Shown here: positions 34,014 to 43,043 of the stretch, in pieces | Layout: each line of letters opens with the position of its first letter | Position numbering within the stretch: the stretch's first letter is position 1 | The notes under the pieces: model-generated | What the model was told of the DNA's origin: nothing | What the model saw: only the letters and a program-made list of their open reading frames with translations | The model's database searches: none | Made by a program: the position numbers and the translations under genes | Assembly: GCA_035566895.1 (NCBI GenBank) | Contig: DATMQA010000227.1 | Span: 1 to 64,000 of the forward strand | Reading direction: 5' to 3' | DNA length: 64,000 bases | Origin: DATMQA01 sp035566895 | GTDB taxonomy: Bacteria; Verrucomicrobiota; Verrucomicrobiia; Limisphaerales; UBA8199

Positions 34014-34874
34014 ATGGGAGTGAATGTGGCACAGGATCGCGAAGAAGTAAGAGTCCATACGATGAATCCCGTTCATCGACGGGGGCCGGTCTTCTATGCA
34101 TCCCTGCCACGTGGCACTGAAACCCCGAAGGGACAGGGGATGAACGGAGAAGCAATCAAGCACCAACTGGTCTCCGTCCTGTGGGATCACGTTGTGGCGA
34201 TGGACAATCCTCTCTGGAGATTCCGCCTTTCCTCCACCAGCGCGGTGTTCCCAATTCAGGTGGTCCACGATCCGCTTGGCAAGCCGCATCTCCGGTTGGG
34301 TGCCCATCGGGGGCCGGCCATCTCCTTCAGCGAAGGTGGAGGGACAGTCTGGGCCGCCCTCTGTGGGGATGAGTCCGAGGTGGGCCTCGATGTAGCAGGG
34401 GCGGTCGAATTCCAGGGAGAATACCCCTTTCACCGAGTCTTTAATGCACAAGAGCTTCAACATGCCTTGAATTTGGCGGGTGGAGATTTGGAAAAGGCAT
34501 CCGCCTTGCTCTGGACTGTGAAGGAAGCCGTTGTCAAGGCCCTCGGATGCGCATTCCACTTTGTGGATCCATTGCAAATCCACGTCGATCCATCTATAGC
34601 GGAGGACGACGGGTACACCTTTCCCGTACGCTTATCCGGAAAGGCTCTGGCGCGTTTTCCACCAGGTGCAGGCCCGTCCCTATGGGTGCGTTCGTTTCCA
34701 CAGGTGAAGCTGTGGCTTTCCATCGCCGTTTTGAACCGCCAGATCGATACGGCGGTGGGCGAAAGCATGCCTGGCGCGTGCCCCTGCTTAGCAGCCACAC
34801 GAAGAATGCCTCACTCGCAGTCCCTCCTTAATCAGGCAGATTTACCGTCCAGCCAACGGGGAGATCTGGAATGA
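34014..34874 (+). CDS. 4'-phosphopantetheinyl transferase, Sfp type
   Basis: 286 aa with Sfp-type motifs: a GPAISFSEGGG segment (about 101-111, corresponding to the SHS strand), magnesium-binding EVGLDVA (about 122-128), FNAQELQ and WTVKEAVVKALG (about 167-178). It transfers phosphopantetheine from CoA to the carrier Ser of the synthase encoded 17 bp upstream. The next gene overlaps by 4 bp, supporting an operon. The C-terminal 35 residues are not conserved and start choice is uncertain. Confidence 0.85.
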   Translation: MGVNVAQDREEVRVHTMNPVHRRGPVFYASLPRGTETPKGQGMNGEAIKHQLVSVLWDHVVAMDNPLWRFRLSSTSAVFPIQVVHDPLGKPHLRLGAHRGPAISFSEGGGTVWAALCGDESEVGLDVAGAVEFQGEYPFHRVFNAQELQHALNLAGGDLEKASALLWTVKEAVVKALGCAFHFVDPLQIHVDPSIAEDDGYTFPVRLSGKALARFPPGAGPSLWVRSFPQVKLWLSIAVLNRQIDTAVGESMPGACPCLAATRRMPHSQSLLNQADLPSSQRGDLE

Positions 34875-36007
34875 GTAACCTTACCTGCAAGTGCGTACCG
34901 CGGTTAGACGGAGTGTCGGCAGCAGACCTTGGACGGCTTTTCCCGGAGCCTTCTAACGCCGCCCCTATTCTTGCTCTGTTGCAGGAATCGGGTATTGACG
35001 GTTTTAACCTGCGGAGCCTCGTGGTGTTGAAAGAGGATGTTCCTATTCTCTTGTTGCCGTTGTTTGAAACCCGTTTTGATTTGTCCACCTATGTTGAGGG
35101 CTGGCTCAAAAAATTACTGAAAATCGCAGGCCGTCTCATCCCGTCGGTTTTTCAACCCCGTATTTTGGCCGTGGGGTTGGTGACAGGGGAATGGAGTGAA
35201 ATCGGGGTTGATCCTCGAATCGACGCGGGCACACTCGAATCGGCATTCAAAATGGCATTTGGGGCTCTGCAAGCGCTCGCGGCCGAACTCAAAAGCGACA
35301 TCGTGGCGCTTTACAACTTTAGTGATTACGGCCGAGTTCCCCAGGAATTACTCAATAAGTTCAACCGGGTGAAATGTCAATCTTCCGCCCGAATGCCGAT
35401 CGATTTTAGCAGCCTGGAGGAATTCTTTGCCCGCCTTTCAAGAGCCGCGCGAAAAGACCTGCGCCGCAAAATGCGGGTTGCCCCCGAAGTCCGGGTGGTT
35501 CGAAGTCGCGACATTTCGCCTGTTCTGGACAGGATCTACCATCTTTATCTTGAAACAGTAGAGCGCAGCCCCATGGCGTTTGGCGCGCACAACCGTTTAT
35601 TCTTTGAGAAAATCTGTGAGCGAGTCCCGGGCGCCGAATACACGCTCTATTTTGTGGGGGAAGAACTCGCGGCTTTCAACCTGCTCGTCGTAAAACCGGA
35701 AGTGATGGTGGATAAGAACTTCTGCATGGATTACGAGCTCGGCCGCAAATACAATCTTTATGTTTTGTCCTGGCTGGAGAATATCCGCACCTGCGTGGAA
35801 CGAGGAATTCCGATCTATCACACGGGCCAGGGCCATGAGAAAACCAAAGCGCATCTGGGGGCGACGTTGATCCAAATCTATCTTCTCTTCAAACACCGCC
35901 AGCCCGTGATTAACCGCATTCTTGTCGCGTCGCCGGCGGTGAGCGAAGGGGTTCTCAGCCGCCTCGGGTTCTGGCCCGCCGCCCCGGGTGCGCCGGGCCA
36001 GGGCTGA
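34871..36007 (+). CDS. Peptidogalycan/BioF2-type acyltransferase-like protein
   Basis: 378 aa, GNAT-superfamily fold of the PF04339/BioF2-like type: FSSLEEFFARLSRAARKDLRRKMR (the 'S...R..lRr' acceptor helix), LYHLYLETVERSPMAFGAHN, YFVGEELAAFNLLV, and YNLYVLSWLENIRTCVERGIPIYHTGQGHEKTK. Such proteins transfer acyl or aminoacyl groups. In this operon it may attach or modify the lipid product. It overlaps the PPTase gene (ATGA) and lies 9 bp before the ABC ATPase. Confidence 0.65.
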   Translation: MSNLTCKCVPRLDGVSAADLGRLFPEPSNAAPILALLQESGIDGFNLRSLVVLKEDVPILLLPLFETRFDLSTYVEGWLKKLLKIAGRLIPSVFQPRILAVGLVTGEWSEIGVDPRIDAGTLESAFKMAFGALQALAAELKSDIVALYNFSDYGRVPQELLNKFNRVKCQSSARMPIDFSSLEEFFARLSRAARKDLRRKMRVAPEVRVVRSRDISPVLDRIYHLYLETVERSPMAFGAHNRLFFEKICERVPGAEYTLYFVGEELAAFNLLVVKPEVMVDKNFCMDYELGRKYNLYVLSWLENIRTCVERGIPIYHTGQGHEKTKAHLGATLIQIYLLFKHRQPVINRILVASPAVSEGVLSRLGFWPAAPGAPGQG

Positions 36008-36016
36008 CAGGAGCGC

Positions 36017-36967
36017 ATGACGAACGAAGCTGAACCCGTAATCGAAGTCGAGCATCTGACGAAACGCTACGGCGAGTTGCTGGCGGTTGACGGCATATCA
36101 TTCACTGTCAGGAAAGGTGAAGTGTTCGCATTCCTTGGCCCAAACGGCGCGGGCAAGACCACAACCGTCGAAATTATCGAGACCATCCGCTCGTCCACAT
36201 CGGGAAGCGTGCGCCTGCTCGGGATGGATGTTACCAAGAGGAAACGCGACATCGTCCCCCGCATCGGCGTCCTTCCACAGGGGTTCAGTTCGTTCGACAG
36301 GATCACGGTCCGGGAAACCCTCCAGTACTATTCGAGGCTCTTTTGCCGCAGGGAAACCGATATCGACGGGCTGATCGAACTGGTGAACCTCAAGGACAAG
36401 TCTCGAGAGCAGTACAAGAACCTCTCCGGGGGCTTGAAGCAGCGTCTCGGAATCGCGATTGCGCTCGTCAACGATCCCGAGGTCGTGTTCCTCGACGAGC
36501 CGACGACCGGGCTCGATCCCGCCGCAAGGCGCGAGGTGTGGAATGTCCTGCTGGGCCTGAAGGAAAAGGGGAAGACGATATTTCTCACCACGCACTACAT
36601 GGAGGAAGCGGAGCTTCTCGCAGACGCTGTCGCCATAATCTCCAAGGGGAAAATCATCGCGATGGACTCTCCCCGGGAGCTCATCGAAGGCAACGCGAGA
36701 TACTTGCTGCTCACGCTACAGGCCATCGATGAAAAAGTCTTTGAAATTGTCCGGAACATGGGCTTCGAGCCGATCCATGACAACCACAAAAACATCAAAG
36801 TCCGGGTGGCGCAAACGGACGACGTCTTGAAGATACTGAATGGCCTCAAGGACGAAGGGGCTTCATTCCTTAACCTGGACGTTCGCAAGCCCAACCTCGA
36901 AGAAGTCTTCCTTCAACTCACCGGCGAAGCACTCCAAGAGAATCTCGCTGAAAGGGAGGCGAAATGA
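36017..36967 (+). CDS. ABC transporter ATP-binding protein (ABC-2 export type)
   Basis: 316 aa. Walker A GPNGAGKTT (about 42-50), signature NLSGGLKQRLGIA, Walker B VVFLDEPTTGLDP, H-loop TTHYMEEAE. The C-terminal domain after residue 225 is typical of DrrA/CcmA-type ATPases. It drives the permease whose gene overlaps by 4 bp, probably exporting the product of the lipid synthase. Confidence 0.92.
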   Translation: MTNEAEPVIEVEHLTKRYGELLAVDGISFTVRKGEVFAFLGPNGAGKTTTVEIIETIRSSTSGSVRLLGMDVTKRKRDIVPRIGVLPQGFSSFDRITVRETLQYYSRLFCRRETDIDGLIELVNLKDKSREQYKNLSGGLKQRLGIAIALVNDPEVVFLDEPTTGLDPAARREVWNVLLGLKEKGKTIFLTTHYMEEAELLADAVAIISKGKIIAMDSPRELIEGNARYLLLTLQAIDEKVFEIVRNMGFEPIHDNHKNIKVRVAQTDDVLKILNGLKDEGASFLNLDVRKPNLEEVFLQLTGEALQENLAEREAK

Positions 36968-38079
36968 GCCCGCGCATCATCAGTGCAAACCTCGTCGTGA
37001 AGCTCAGGAGCTTCTACCGTGAGAGAACCACCATGTTCTTCACGCTCGCGTTTCCGATAATTCTGATTCTCGTCTTCGGCACGATATTCATGAGCCAGGA
37101 CAACGTGGGTTATCACCTTTGCGTGCAGGACCTCGACCAGACGACTTCGTCCGCACAGTCCATCAAGACCCTGGAGGTCAACGGGGAATTCAAGATAACC
37201 AGAGTCGATCCTGCCGTCAACGCCACGCAATACGTCAGGGACAACAAGGTGAACCTTGTCCTGGTTATTCCCCAAGGCTATGAAAGGTCCCTCCTGCGGC
37301 GGATGAAGCACAACGACCTCAAAGCATCCGTCACCATCACCTATATCTACGACCCCAGCTCTTCGTCGGTGACCACCAAGATGCAAATCCTGGACGCAGT
37401 GTTAGCCGGGATCAACCAGGGGATGTCCGGGAAGCCGCCGTTCCTCAAGTCGGTTGGGAGCTCGATCCTCACCAAGAAATACCGGTTCATCGAGTTCTTC
37501 GTCCCTGGTATCATCGCGATGTCGGTGATGACGTTGAGTCTGTTCAGCACGGTGGATTCGGACACGGAGCTCCGGCAGAAGGGTGTCATCAGGAAGCTAT
37601 CCACGACGCCCATCACCCGCACCGACTGGATCCTGGCGAGCATCCTGTACCAATTCATACTCGCGGTCATATCCACGATTGTGATGCTGTTGGTGAGCTA
37701 CGCCGTGTTTGACGTCAACCTGCATATAGACGCCTGGCTCCCTGCGTTCATTCTGCTTGACGTGTTCGCGTTTGTCGGAATCGGGATGATACTGACCCGC
37801 TTCGTGAGGGAGGCGCAGAGCGCCGCCGCCGCGGGAAACAGCATCAGTTTCCCGATGATGTTCCTCTCGGGGAGCTTCTTCCCGATCGAGCTGATGCCGG
37901 GGTTTCTGCAAAAGTTCGCTAGAATACTGCCTCTCTACTACGTGAATGAGGGGCTCCGGGCGGCCATGGTATTTACCGACAACCTGGCTGCGCTGAAAGA
38001 CTCCGCGGTCATAGGGGTTTTCGCGGCTGTGGTTTTCATTCTGGGTATCATAGCCACCAAATGGGAAGAGAGCGCGTGA
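36964..38079 (+). CDS. ABC-2 type permease
   Basis: 371 aa. One N-terminal membrane helix (about 22-41), a large extracytoplasmic loop (about 45-175) and five more helices in the C-terminal half, with the ABC-2 signature around FVPGIIAMSVMTLSLFS and FLSGSFFPIELMPGFLQ. The architecture matches ABC2_membrane_3 exporters. It forms a pair with the overlapping ATPase gene. Confidence 0.9.
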   Translation: MSPRIISANLVVKLRSFYRERTTMFFTLAFPIILILVFGTIFMSQDNVGYHLCVQDLDQTTSSAQSIKTLEVNGEFKITRVDPAVNATQYVRDNKVNLVLVIPQGYERSLLRRMKHNDLKASVTITYIYDPSSSSVTTKMQILDAVLAGINQGMSGKPPFLKSVGSSILTKKYRFIEFFVPGIIAMSVMTLSLFSTVDSDTELRQKGVIRKLSTTPITRTDWILASILYQFILAVISTIVMLLVSYAVFDVNLHIDAWLPAFILLDVFAFVGIGMILTRFVREAQSAAAAGNSISFPMMFLSGSFFPIELMPGFLQKFARILPLYYVNEGLRAAMVFTDNLAALKDSAVIGVFAAVVFILGIIATKWEESA

Positions 38080-38118
38080 TGGCAAAGTGTCCCGAAACTC
38101 CCAGGAGCCAGGAGGGCG

Positions 38119-38922
38119 ATGAATGCCAAAGCCAGGAACGGCGATATGGAAATGCGGCGGACTAGAGGACCTGCTGTCAGGAGATATGCCTGGCTCTGGC
38201 AGCTTGTTCTGGCGGCGGGGACATTCGGGCTTGGGGGGTGCTGCCAGCCGCGAGCAAACAGCGTCCTTCCGCCGGCCCCGAGAGCTGCGGTTGCGGGCGC
38301 GGAGCCAGCGCTGCCTGCGGCTTCGCAGGAGGACGTCGAAACCATCCTCAAACGGATGGAAGCCGCCTACGATAAGGTCGAGGATTACCAAGCTGAAGTT
38401 GAAGTCATCTGGTTCGAAGACGACGGGTCCATCAAATCGGAAAAGTCCTTATACACCCACAAGAAGCCAAAGTGGATCCGCATCGACCTTCTATCACCCC
38501 GAGCGGGTATGATCCTGGTGTATCCTGACCGGAACGGGAAGGTTCTCATGAAACCGCAGGGATTGTTGTCCCGGTTGACGTTGCATCTAAGGGTGGACGA
38601 TCCGGTGCTGCAAAGCCCGTCAGGGCAGCGAATGAACCAGACGGATCTGGGGCTGCTCATCAAGAACATCCGGCACAGCGTGACCGATCAGCGTCGGGGG
38701 CCGGTATCCCTTTTGGAGGACAAAGATACCCTTCAGATTCAGGTCCTGGCGGATGACCATTTTCGGAAAGGGGTGGAAACAGGATACCAGTTCCTGATCA
38801 GCAAGGAACTCCGGCTTCCTGTAGAAGTGGGCATGTCCACGACGAATGGCGTGCAGGAGGGGAGGATAATTTTCCGCAACCTCCGGACGAATATCAACGT
38901 TCCCGATGACCTGTTCCAGTAA
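38119..38922 (+). CDS. LolA/DUF1571-like outer-membrane lipoprotein
   Basis: 267 aa. A basic N-terminus, hydrophobic stretch and lipobox LGGC (Cys near residue 40) indicate a lipoprotein. The mature part, YDKVEDYQAEVEVIWFEDD, LYTHKKPKWIRIDLLSPRAG, VYPDRNGKVLMKPQG, is a LolA/LolB-like half-barrel of the DUF1571 type able to hold a lipid chain. Placed just after the exporter, it may carry the exported lipid across the periplasm. The long N-terminal extension before the signal is unusual; a start at residue 11 (MEMRR) is possible. Confidence 0.7.
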   Translation: MNAKARNGDMEMRRTRGPAVRRYAWLWQLVLAAGTFGLGGCCQPRANSVLPPAPRAAVAGAEPALPAASQEDVETILKRMEAAYDKVEDYQAEVEVIWFEDDGSIKSEKSLYTHKKPKWIRIDLLSPRAGMILVYPDRNGKVLMKPQGLLSRLTLHLRVDDPVLQSPSGQRMNQTDLGLLIKNIRHSVTDQRRGPVSLLEDKDTLQIQVLADDHFRKGVETGYQFLISKELRLPVEVGMSTTNGVQEGRIIFRNLRTNINVPDDLFQ

Positions 38923-39014
38923 GGCAGGTGAGTCAACATGAACAAAAGCATTTGGGGGGGACATGAAAATAAAACCGATCTTTAGCCATATTAGGGTGAG
39001 CAGGGGCCGCGGGT

Positions 39015-39042
39015 CTTGCAGAAGATATGTAAACCTGATAAT
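39015..39042 (+). promoter_or_regulatory. Candidate sigma-70 promoter for the iorAB-like operon
   Basis: CTTGCA (39015-39020) and GATAAT (39037-39042) with 16 bp spacing lie 35 bp before the ATG at 39077. This suggests the oxidoreductase pair has its own promoter within the 154-bp gap after the lipoprotein gene. Confidence 0.35.
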
Positions 39043-39076
39043 ACATCGGAACCCTTTTCGCGCGGAGCATGTATAA

Positions 39077-40684
39077 ATGACAACGACCGAGCGTATTCTG
39101 ATCAGCGGGAATGAGGCCGTGGCGATGGCGGCGTTTGAAAGCGGCGTGGCGTTCGCCAGCGGCTATCCCGGCACCCCTTCGACGGAAATCCTGGAGCACC
39201 TTTCGGCGCTGGGCGGCCCGGCACGCTGGGCGCCCAACGAGAAGGTGGCGTTGGAGGTGGCGCTGGGGGCGGCGTTCGGCGGAGGGCGCGCGCTCGCGGC
39301 GATGAAACACGTCGGGCTCAACGTGGCGGCCGATCCGTTGTTCTCGGCCGCTTACACCTCCGTCAACGGGGCGCTGGTCGTCGTCTCGGCCGACGATCCC
39401 GGCATGGCCTCGAGCCAGAATGAGCAGGATAACCGTCGTTACGCGGTGGCGGCCGGGCTGCCGATGCTCGAGCCGTCGGACTCGCAGGAGGCTTACGATT
39501 TCACGGTCGCGGCGATCGAGCTGTCCGAGCGTTGGCGGCTCCCCGTCCTGCTGCGGATGACGACGCGGGTGTGCCACTCCAAAACCGTGGTGCGTGCCCG
39601 GCGGCCCGCCGCGCCGCCCGCGCCCGCCCGTTTCGAGCGCGACGTGCGCGGACGGGTGATGCTCCCGGCGTATGGGCGCCCGGCGCACCGGCGGCTGCGC
39701 GAAAAGCTGGCACGCATCGCCGAGTGGAACGAAACCGGGCCGCTGACCCGGCGCATCAGCGGCGACCGGGAGCTAGGCATCATCGCCTCGGGCGTGGCCT
39801 TCATGCATGCGCGCGAGGTGGCCCCGTCCGCGAGCATGCTCAAGCTGGGATTGACCTATCCCTTGCCGATGGGAGCGATCGCCAATTTTGCGGCGACGGC
39901 GGAGCGTTGTGTCGTGATCGAGGAAGGCGACCCTTTTTTGGCGGAGGCGATCCGGGCCGCCGGCATCACCGTCGAGGCCAAGCCCGAGCCGTTTCGCTTC
40001 GGGGAATTGAACGTGGGGAGGGTGCGGCGCATCCTTGCCGGCGACGACTCGCCCGAACCCGAGCCGCCGCGCGGCAAGCCCCCCGCGCTGTGCGCCGCCT
40101 GCCAGTACCTGCCGGTCTTCGAGATATTCCGGAAGCTGAATTGCATCGTCTCGGGTGATATCGGCTGCTCGACGCTGGGCGCGCTGCCGCCGTACGAGGC
40201 GGTGGATTCGTGCGTTTGCATGGGCGCGTCGATCGGCATCGGGCTGGGGTTGCGCCACGTGCTGCCCGCGGCTGAAGCCCGGCGGGTGGTCAGCGTCATC
40301 GGCGATTCGACCTTCCTGCATAGTGGCATGACCGGGCTGGTCGAAATGATCTACAACCCGCCGCCGACCGGCCACCTCCTGATCATCCTCGACAACTCGA
40401 CGACGGCGATGACCGGTTTTCAGGAACACGCCGGCAGCGGCCGCGCGCTCGACCATCAGCCGACAGGCAAAGTCGTCCTGGAAGACCTGGCGCGGGCGTT
40501 CGGCATTGAGGATGTGCACGTGATCGATCCGGTTGCCGAGTCCGGCGAACTGGCGCGCACCATCTCTGAGTGCCTGGGCAACGGAAGGATCAATGTGATT
40601 GTCGCGCGGCACACCTGCGTCCTGGGGGCGAGGCAGATCGAGGGTTGGGCGCGCGCTGCCACGCCGGCGGAGACCGCGCCATGA
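39077..40684 (+). CDS. iorA: Indolepyruvate:ferredoxin oxidoreductase alpha subunit, lacking the ferredoxin domain
   Basis: 535 aa. N-terminal pyrimidine-binding domain (GNEAVAMAAFESGVAFASGYPGTP, NEKVALEVALGAAFGG, SADDPGMASSQNEQDNR) and C-terminal thiamine-diphosphate domain (GDIGCSTLG, CMGASIGIGLG, IGDSTFLHSGMTGLVEM, LDNSTTAMTGFQEH). These are the hallmarks of IorA, which oxidises aryl 2-oxoacids to aryl-CoA with the beta subunit. Standard IorA ends in a two-cluster ferredoxin domain; here the protein stops at ARHTCVLGARQ plus a short tail without the CxxCxxC motifs, so another electron carrier is needed. Overlaps iorB by 4 bp. Confidence 0.85.
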   Translation: MTTTERILISGNEAVAMAAFESGVAFASGYPGTPSTEILEHLSALGGPARWAPNEKVALEVALGAAFGGGRALAAMKHVGLNVAADPLFSAAYTSVNGALVVVSADDPGMASSQNEQDNRRYAVAAGLPMLEPSDSQEAYDFTVAAIELSERWRLPVLLRMTTRVCHSKTVVRARRPAAPPAPARFERDVRGRVMLPAYGRPAHRRLREKLARIAEWNETGPLTRRISGDRELGIIASGVAFMHAREVAPSASMLKLGLTYPLPMGAIANFAATAERCVVIEEGDPFLAEAIRAAGITVEAKPEPFRFGELNVGRVRRILAGDDSPEPEPPRGKPPALCAACQYLPVFEIFRKLNCIVSGDIGCSTLGALPPYEAVDSCVCMGASIGIGLGLRHVLPAAEARRVVSVIGDSTFLHSGMTGLVEMIYNPPPTGHLLIILDNSTTAMTGFQEHAGSGRALDHQPTGKVVLEDLARAFGIEDVHVIDPVAESGELARTISECLGNGRINVIVARHTCVLGARQIEGWARAATPAETAP

Positions 40685-41211
40685 ACGACCCAACGCCGGT
40701 GACCAACATCATCATCGCCGGCCTGGGCGGGCAGGGCGTGGTTACTGCCGCCGCCATTCTGGCCGAGGCGGCCTTCCGCGCCGGACACAACATCAAGCAG
40801 AGTGAAATTCGCGGCATGAGCCAGCGTGGCGGGTCGGTCTCGACCGACGTGCGGTTCGGCCCGGCGGTTTACAGCCCGATGACGCCGCCCGGCGAGGCCG
40901 ATTACCTGGTGGTGTTAGCTCCAGACCAAATCGAGATCCACCGGCCCAGCCTGCGGCCGGGTGGGCGGCTGATCGCGCCCGATTGCCTGGATAGCGCAGC
41001 ACTGGAGAACAGAAAAAGTCTCAACGTGGGACTGTTGGGCGCGCTGAGCACCTGTTTGGACATCCCCGAGGCGGTCTGGCATGAAGCCATTCGCTCCGTC
41101 CTGCCCGAAAAGCTCCACGCGGCGAACCTGCAGGCATTCGCCATGGGCCGGGCGTGTGGGCTCACCGGGGCGTCCGGTCGCGGTCGGATTCCCGTTGTTT
41201 CGCTTCCGTAA
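40681..41211 (+). CDS. iorB: Indolepyruvate:ferredoxin oxidoreductase beta subunit
   Basis: 176 aa from ATG 40681, overlapping the iorA stop (ATGA). NIIIAGLGGQGVVTAAAILAEAA and IKQSEIRGMSQRGGSVSTDVRFG are the gamma-type 2-oxoacid oxidoreductase signatures of IorB. It completes the oxidoreductase and would supply aryl-CoA or degrade aromatic amino acids. Whether it feeds the lipid synthase cluster upstream is open. Confidence 0.88.
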   Translation: MNDPTPVTNIIIAGLGGQGVVTAAAILAEAAFRAGHNIKQSEIRGMSQRGGSVSTDVRFGPAVYSPMTPPGEADYLVVLAPDQIEIHRPSLRPGGRLIAPDCLDSAALENRKSLNVGLLGALSTCLDIPEAVWHEAIRSVLPEKLHAANLQAFAMGRACGLTGASGRGRIPVVSLP

Positions 41212-41231
41212 TAGAAAGGCGCCACAAAGCA

Positions 41232-42104
41232 ATGGAAGCTCTCATCAAACTTCTCACTCTGATGCCAGTTCTCCTGCTCGTCGGTTGTGCCCACCACCGT
41301 GGCGCCATCTACGCTCCCATGCGGCCTGATGGTTGGAGCGCCCAGCCAATCTCAATCAAGTGCCGTTTTGCCCCGGATGCCGACCTTGATCCAGCCACCG
41401 GAACGCCCGTGGGGGACGAGGGGTATTACCTCTATATTCTAACCGAAGCGGCCAATTGGGACTACAGTTACACAAAGTCGCTTCTGCTCTCAATTTGGCA
41501 CCGCCCGTGGGGACATAGCTGGATCATCCTGGAGAGTCCAGAGAACCGTCTGGAATGCGGCCACACCGGCGACTTGGGGATAGCGACACCGCGTTACCAT
41601 GATGGCGTGTTTCAGAGGATTCGGGCGGGTGATCCCAATCCTATCGCCTATTTGCAGCAAACCAGATCCGATGGCCAATTCCAGATCGGGAGGCCCCGTC
41701 GCCCCCCCTCGTTCGTCTGGCGGATGGGGATTACCCGGCGACGGTATCAGTTGATCTATGAATATGTGATGCACCGGAAGTACGACCAATTCGGCATAAC
41801 GTCCCACGACTGCACGGATATGGTGACAGAAACAGCGGCGCTGGCGGGCATCAACCTGATCCACCGCATTCGCCTCACCTTGCCGCCGGAGAAGAGGTTT
41901 TGGGGGCGGACGGTGCGTGCTTGGACAGATCCCCAATACCGCATACTGGAGTACAGCATTCCCGACGTGCTGGAGGTGGATCTGCGCCACCTTGCCCAGT
42001 TGGGAATTGGAACCGACGCCACGAAATGGTATTTCTCACTCCCTGTCCCAAAAACGTCAACGTTCCCTCCGTCCTCAGTAAGACCAAAATTGCGGGTAAA
42101 GTAA
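41232..42104 (+). CDS. Putative lipoprotein, unknown
   Basis: About 290 aa from ATG 41232. The signal MEALIKLLTLMPVLLLVGCA has a lipobox LVGC with Cys at about residue 19. Mature part includes WGHSWIILESPENRLECGHTG and FGITSHDCTDMVTETAALAG; the Cys/His pattern and the 'HSWI' segment recall DUF4105/NlpC-like surface proteins, but I cannot assign a family. It follows iorB by 20 bp. Confidence 0.6.
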   Translation: MEALIKLLTLMPVLLLVGCAHHRGAIYAPMRPDGWSAQPISIKCRFAPDADLDPATGTPVGDEGYYLYILTEAANWDYSYTKSLLLSIWHRPWGHSWIILESPENRLECGHTGDLGIATPRYHDGVFQRIRAGDPNPIAYLQQTRSDGQFQIGRPRRPPSFVWRMGITRRRYQLIYEYVMHRKYDQFGITSHDCTDMVTETAALAGINLIHRIRLTLPPEKRFWGRTVRAWTDPQYRILEYSIPDVLEVDLRHLAQLGIGTDATKWYFSLPVPKTSTFPPSSVRPKLRVK

Positions 42105-42262
42105 TCAGAACGCTATCGGCAGCGGTGCGGGTGTAAAACTCAAAATGAGAACCATTGTGCGGCTTCTATGCTCTCTGGAATGGTATCAAGGACCTGTAAG
42201 CCCGTAGGGGCATAACAAGCAGCGCCGCGAGGCGGTCGCACGCCACCACTCCATCTTCCCCA

Positions 42263-42949
42263 TCACGCGATGAATTTGGCGATGAGATAAGCCGCGCCCG
42301 CGGCCAGGCTGCCGACCAGGGATGTCTGCAAGGCGCCCTTCAGCTTGGGAACGCCGGTGAAGTGGCCTTTAACAAAGCCAAACACCGCCAGGGCCACCAA
42401 TGTGATGGTGGCTGACACGCCCAATGCCCGGCCGGAATCATGCATCAGCATGTAAGGAGCGAGCGGCACCAGACCTCCGACGATGTAAGAACCCCCAATG
42501 GTCAATGCGCTGCGAACGGCGCGTTTAGGGTTCGGCTCTTCCAAACCCAACTCGAAGCGCATCATGAAATCGCGCCAGGCTTCCGGCTTTCGTTCCAGCG
42601 CGGTGACAATGGGCGCGCATTCCTCTGCCGTCACCCCATACTGCTGGAAGAGGTCCACGATTTCCTGCTTTTCGACATCCGCTTTCTCCACGATCTCTTG
42701 TTCTTCGCGCCGTCGCTCGTTGAAGAAGTGCTCGGCATCACTCCTGGCCGCCAGGTAACCGCCCAAGCCCATCGCGATGCAGCCGGCAGCAATCTCCGCC
42801 AACCCCGCTGTGACGACGATGTGCGAGGAGGTCAAAGCGCCCGAAATGCCCGCAGCAAGCGCGAACGGCACCGTCAACCCATCCGCCATGCCAATCACCA
42901 CGTCGCGGACGGTGTCGCTCCCCGAGAAATGTTGTTCGATGTGTTGCAT
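42263..42949 (-). CDS. VIT1/CCC1-family Fe/Mn transporter
   Basis: 228 aa. N-terminal VRDVVIGMADGLTVPFALAAGISGA is the VIT1 family helix 1 with its metal-path Asp and Met; helix 2 includes GLAEIAAGCIAMGLGGYLA. A cytosolic acidic segment (about 75-135, ERRREEQEIVEKADVEKQE) is the metal-binding domain, followed by three more helices. It exports or sequesters Fe2+/Mn2+. A sigma-54-like promoter lies upstream at 43008-43023, suggesting it may join the stress regulon. Confidence 0.88.
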   Translation of the reverse strand: MQHIEQHFSGSDTVRDVVIGMADGLTVPFALAAGISGALTSSHIVVTAGLAEIAAGCIAMGLGGYLAARSDAEHFFNERRREEQEIVEKADVEKQEIVDLFQQYGVTAEECAPIVTALERKPEAWRDFMMRFELGLEEPNPKRAVRSALTIGGSYIVGGLVPLAPYMLMHDSGRALGVSATITLVALAVFGFVKGHFTGVPKLKGALQTSLVGSLAAGAAYLIAKFIA

Positions 42950-43007
42950 AGATCATAATCAACTTTGTTTGGTTTGTGGCGGTGAGTTAAATCACAGCCT
43001 TGCTTTG

Positions 43008-43023
43008 AGCAACCGCAAGCCCT
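43008..43023 (-). promoter_or_regulatory. Tentative sigma-54 promoter of the VIT1-type gene
   Basis: Minus-strand AGGGCTTGCGGTTGCT has GG-N10-GC spacing and a consensus TTGCT -12 element, but a weak -24 context and no paired palindromes upstream. Predicted leader about 48 nt. Confidence 0.4.
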
Positions 43024-43043
43024 TGCGACACTCACGCCGCGCG

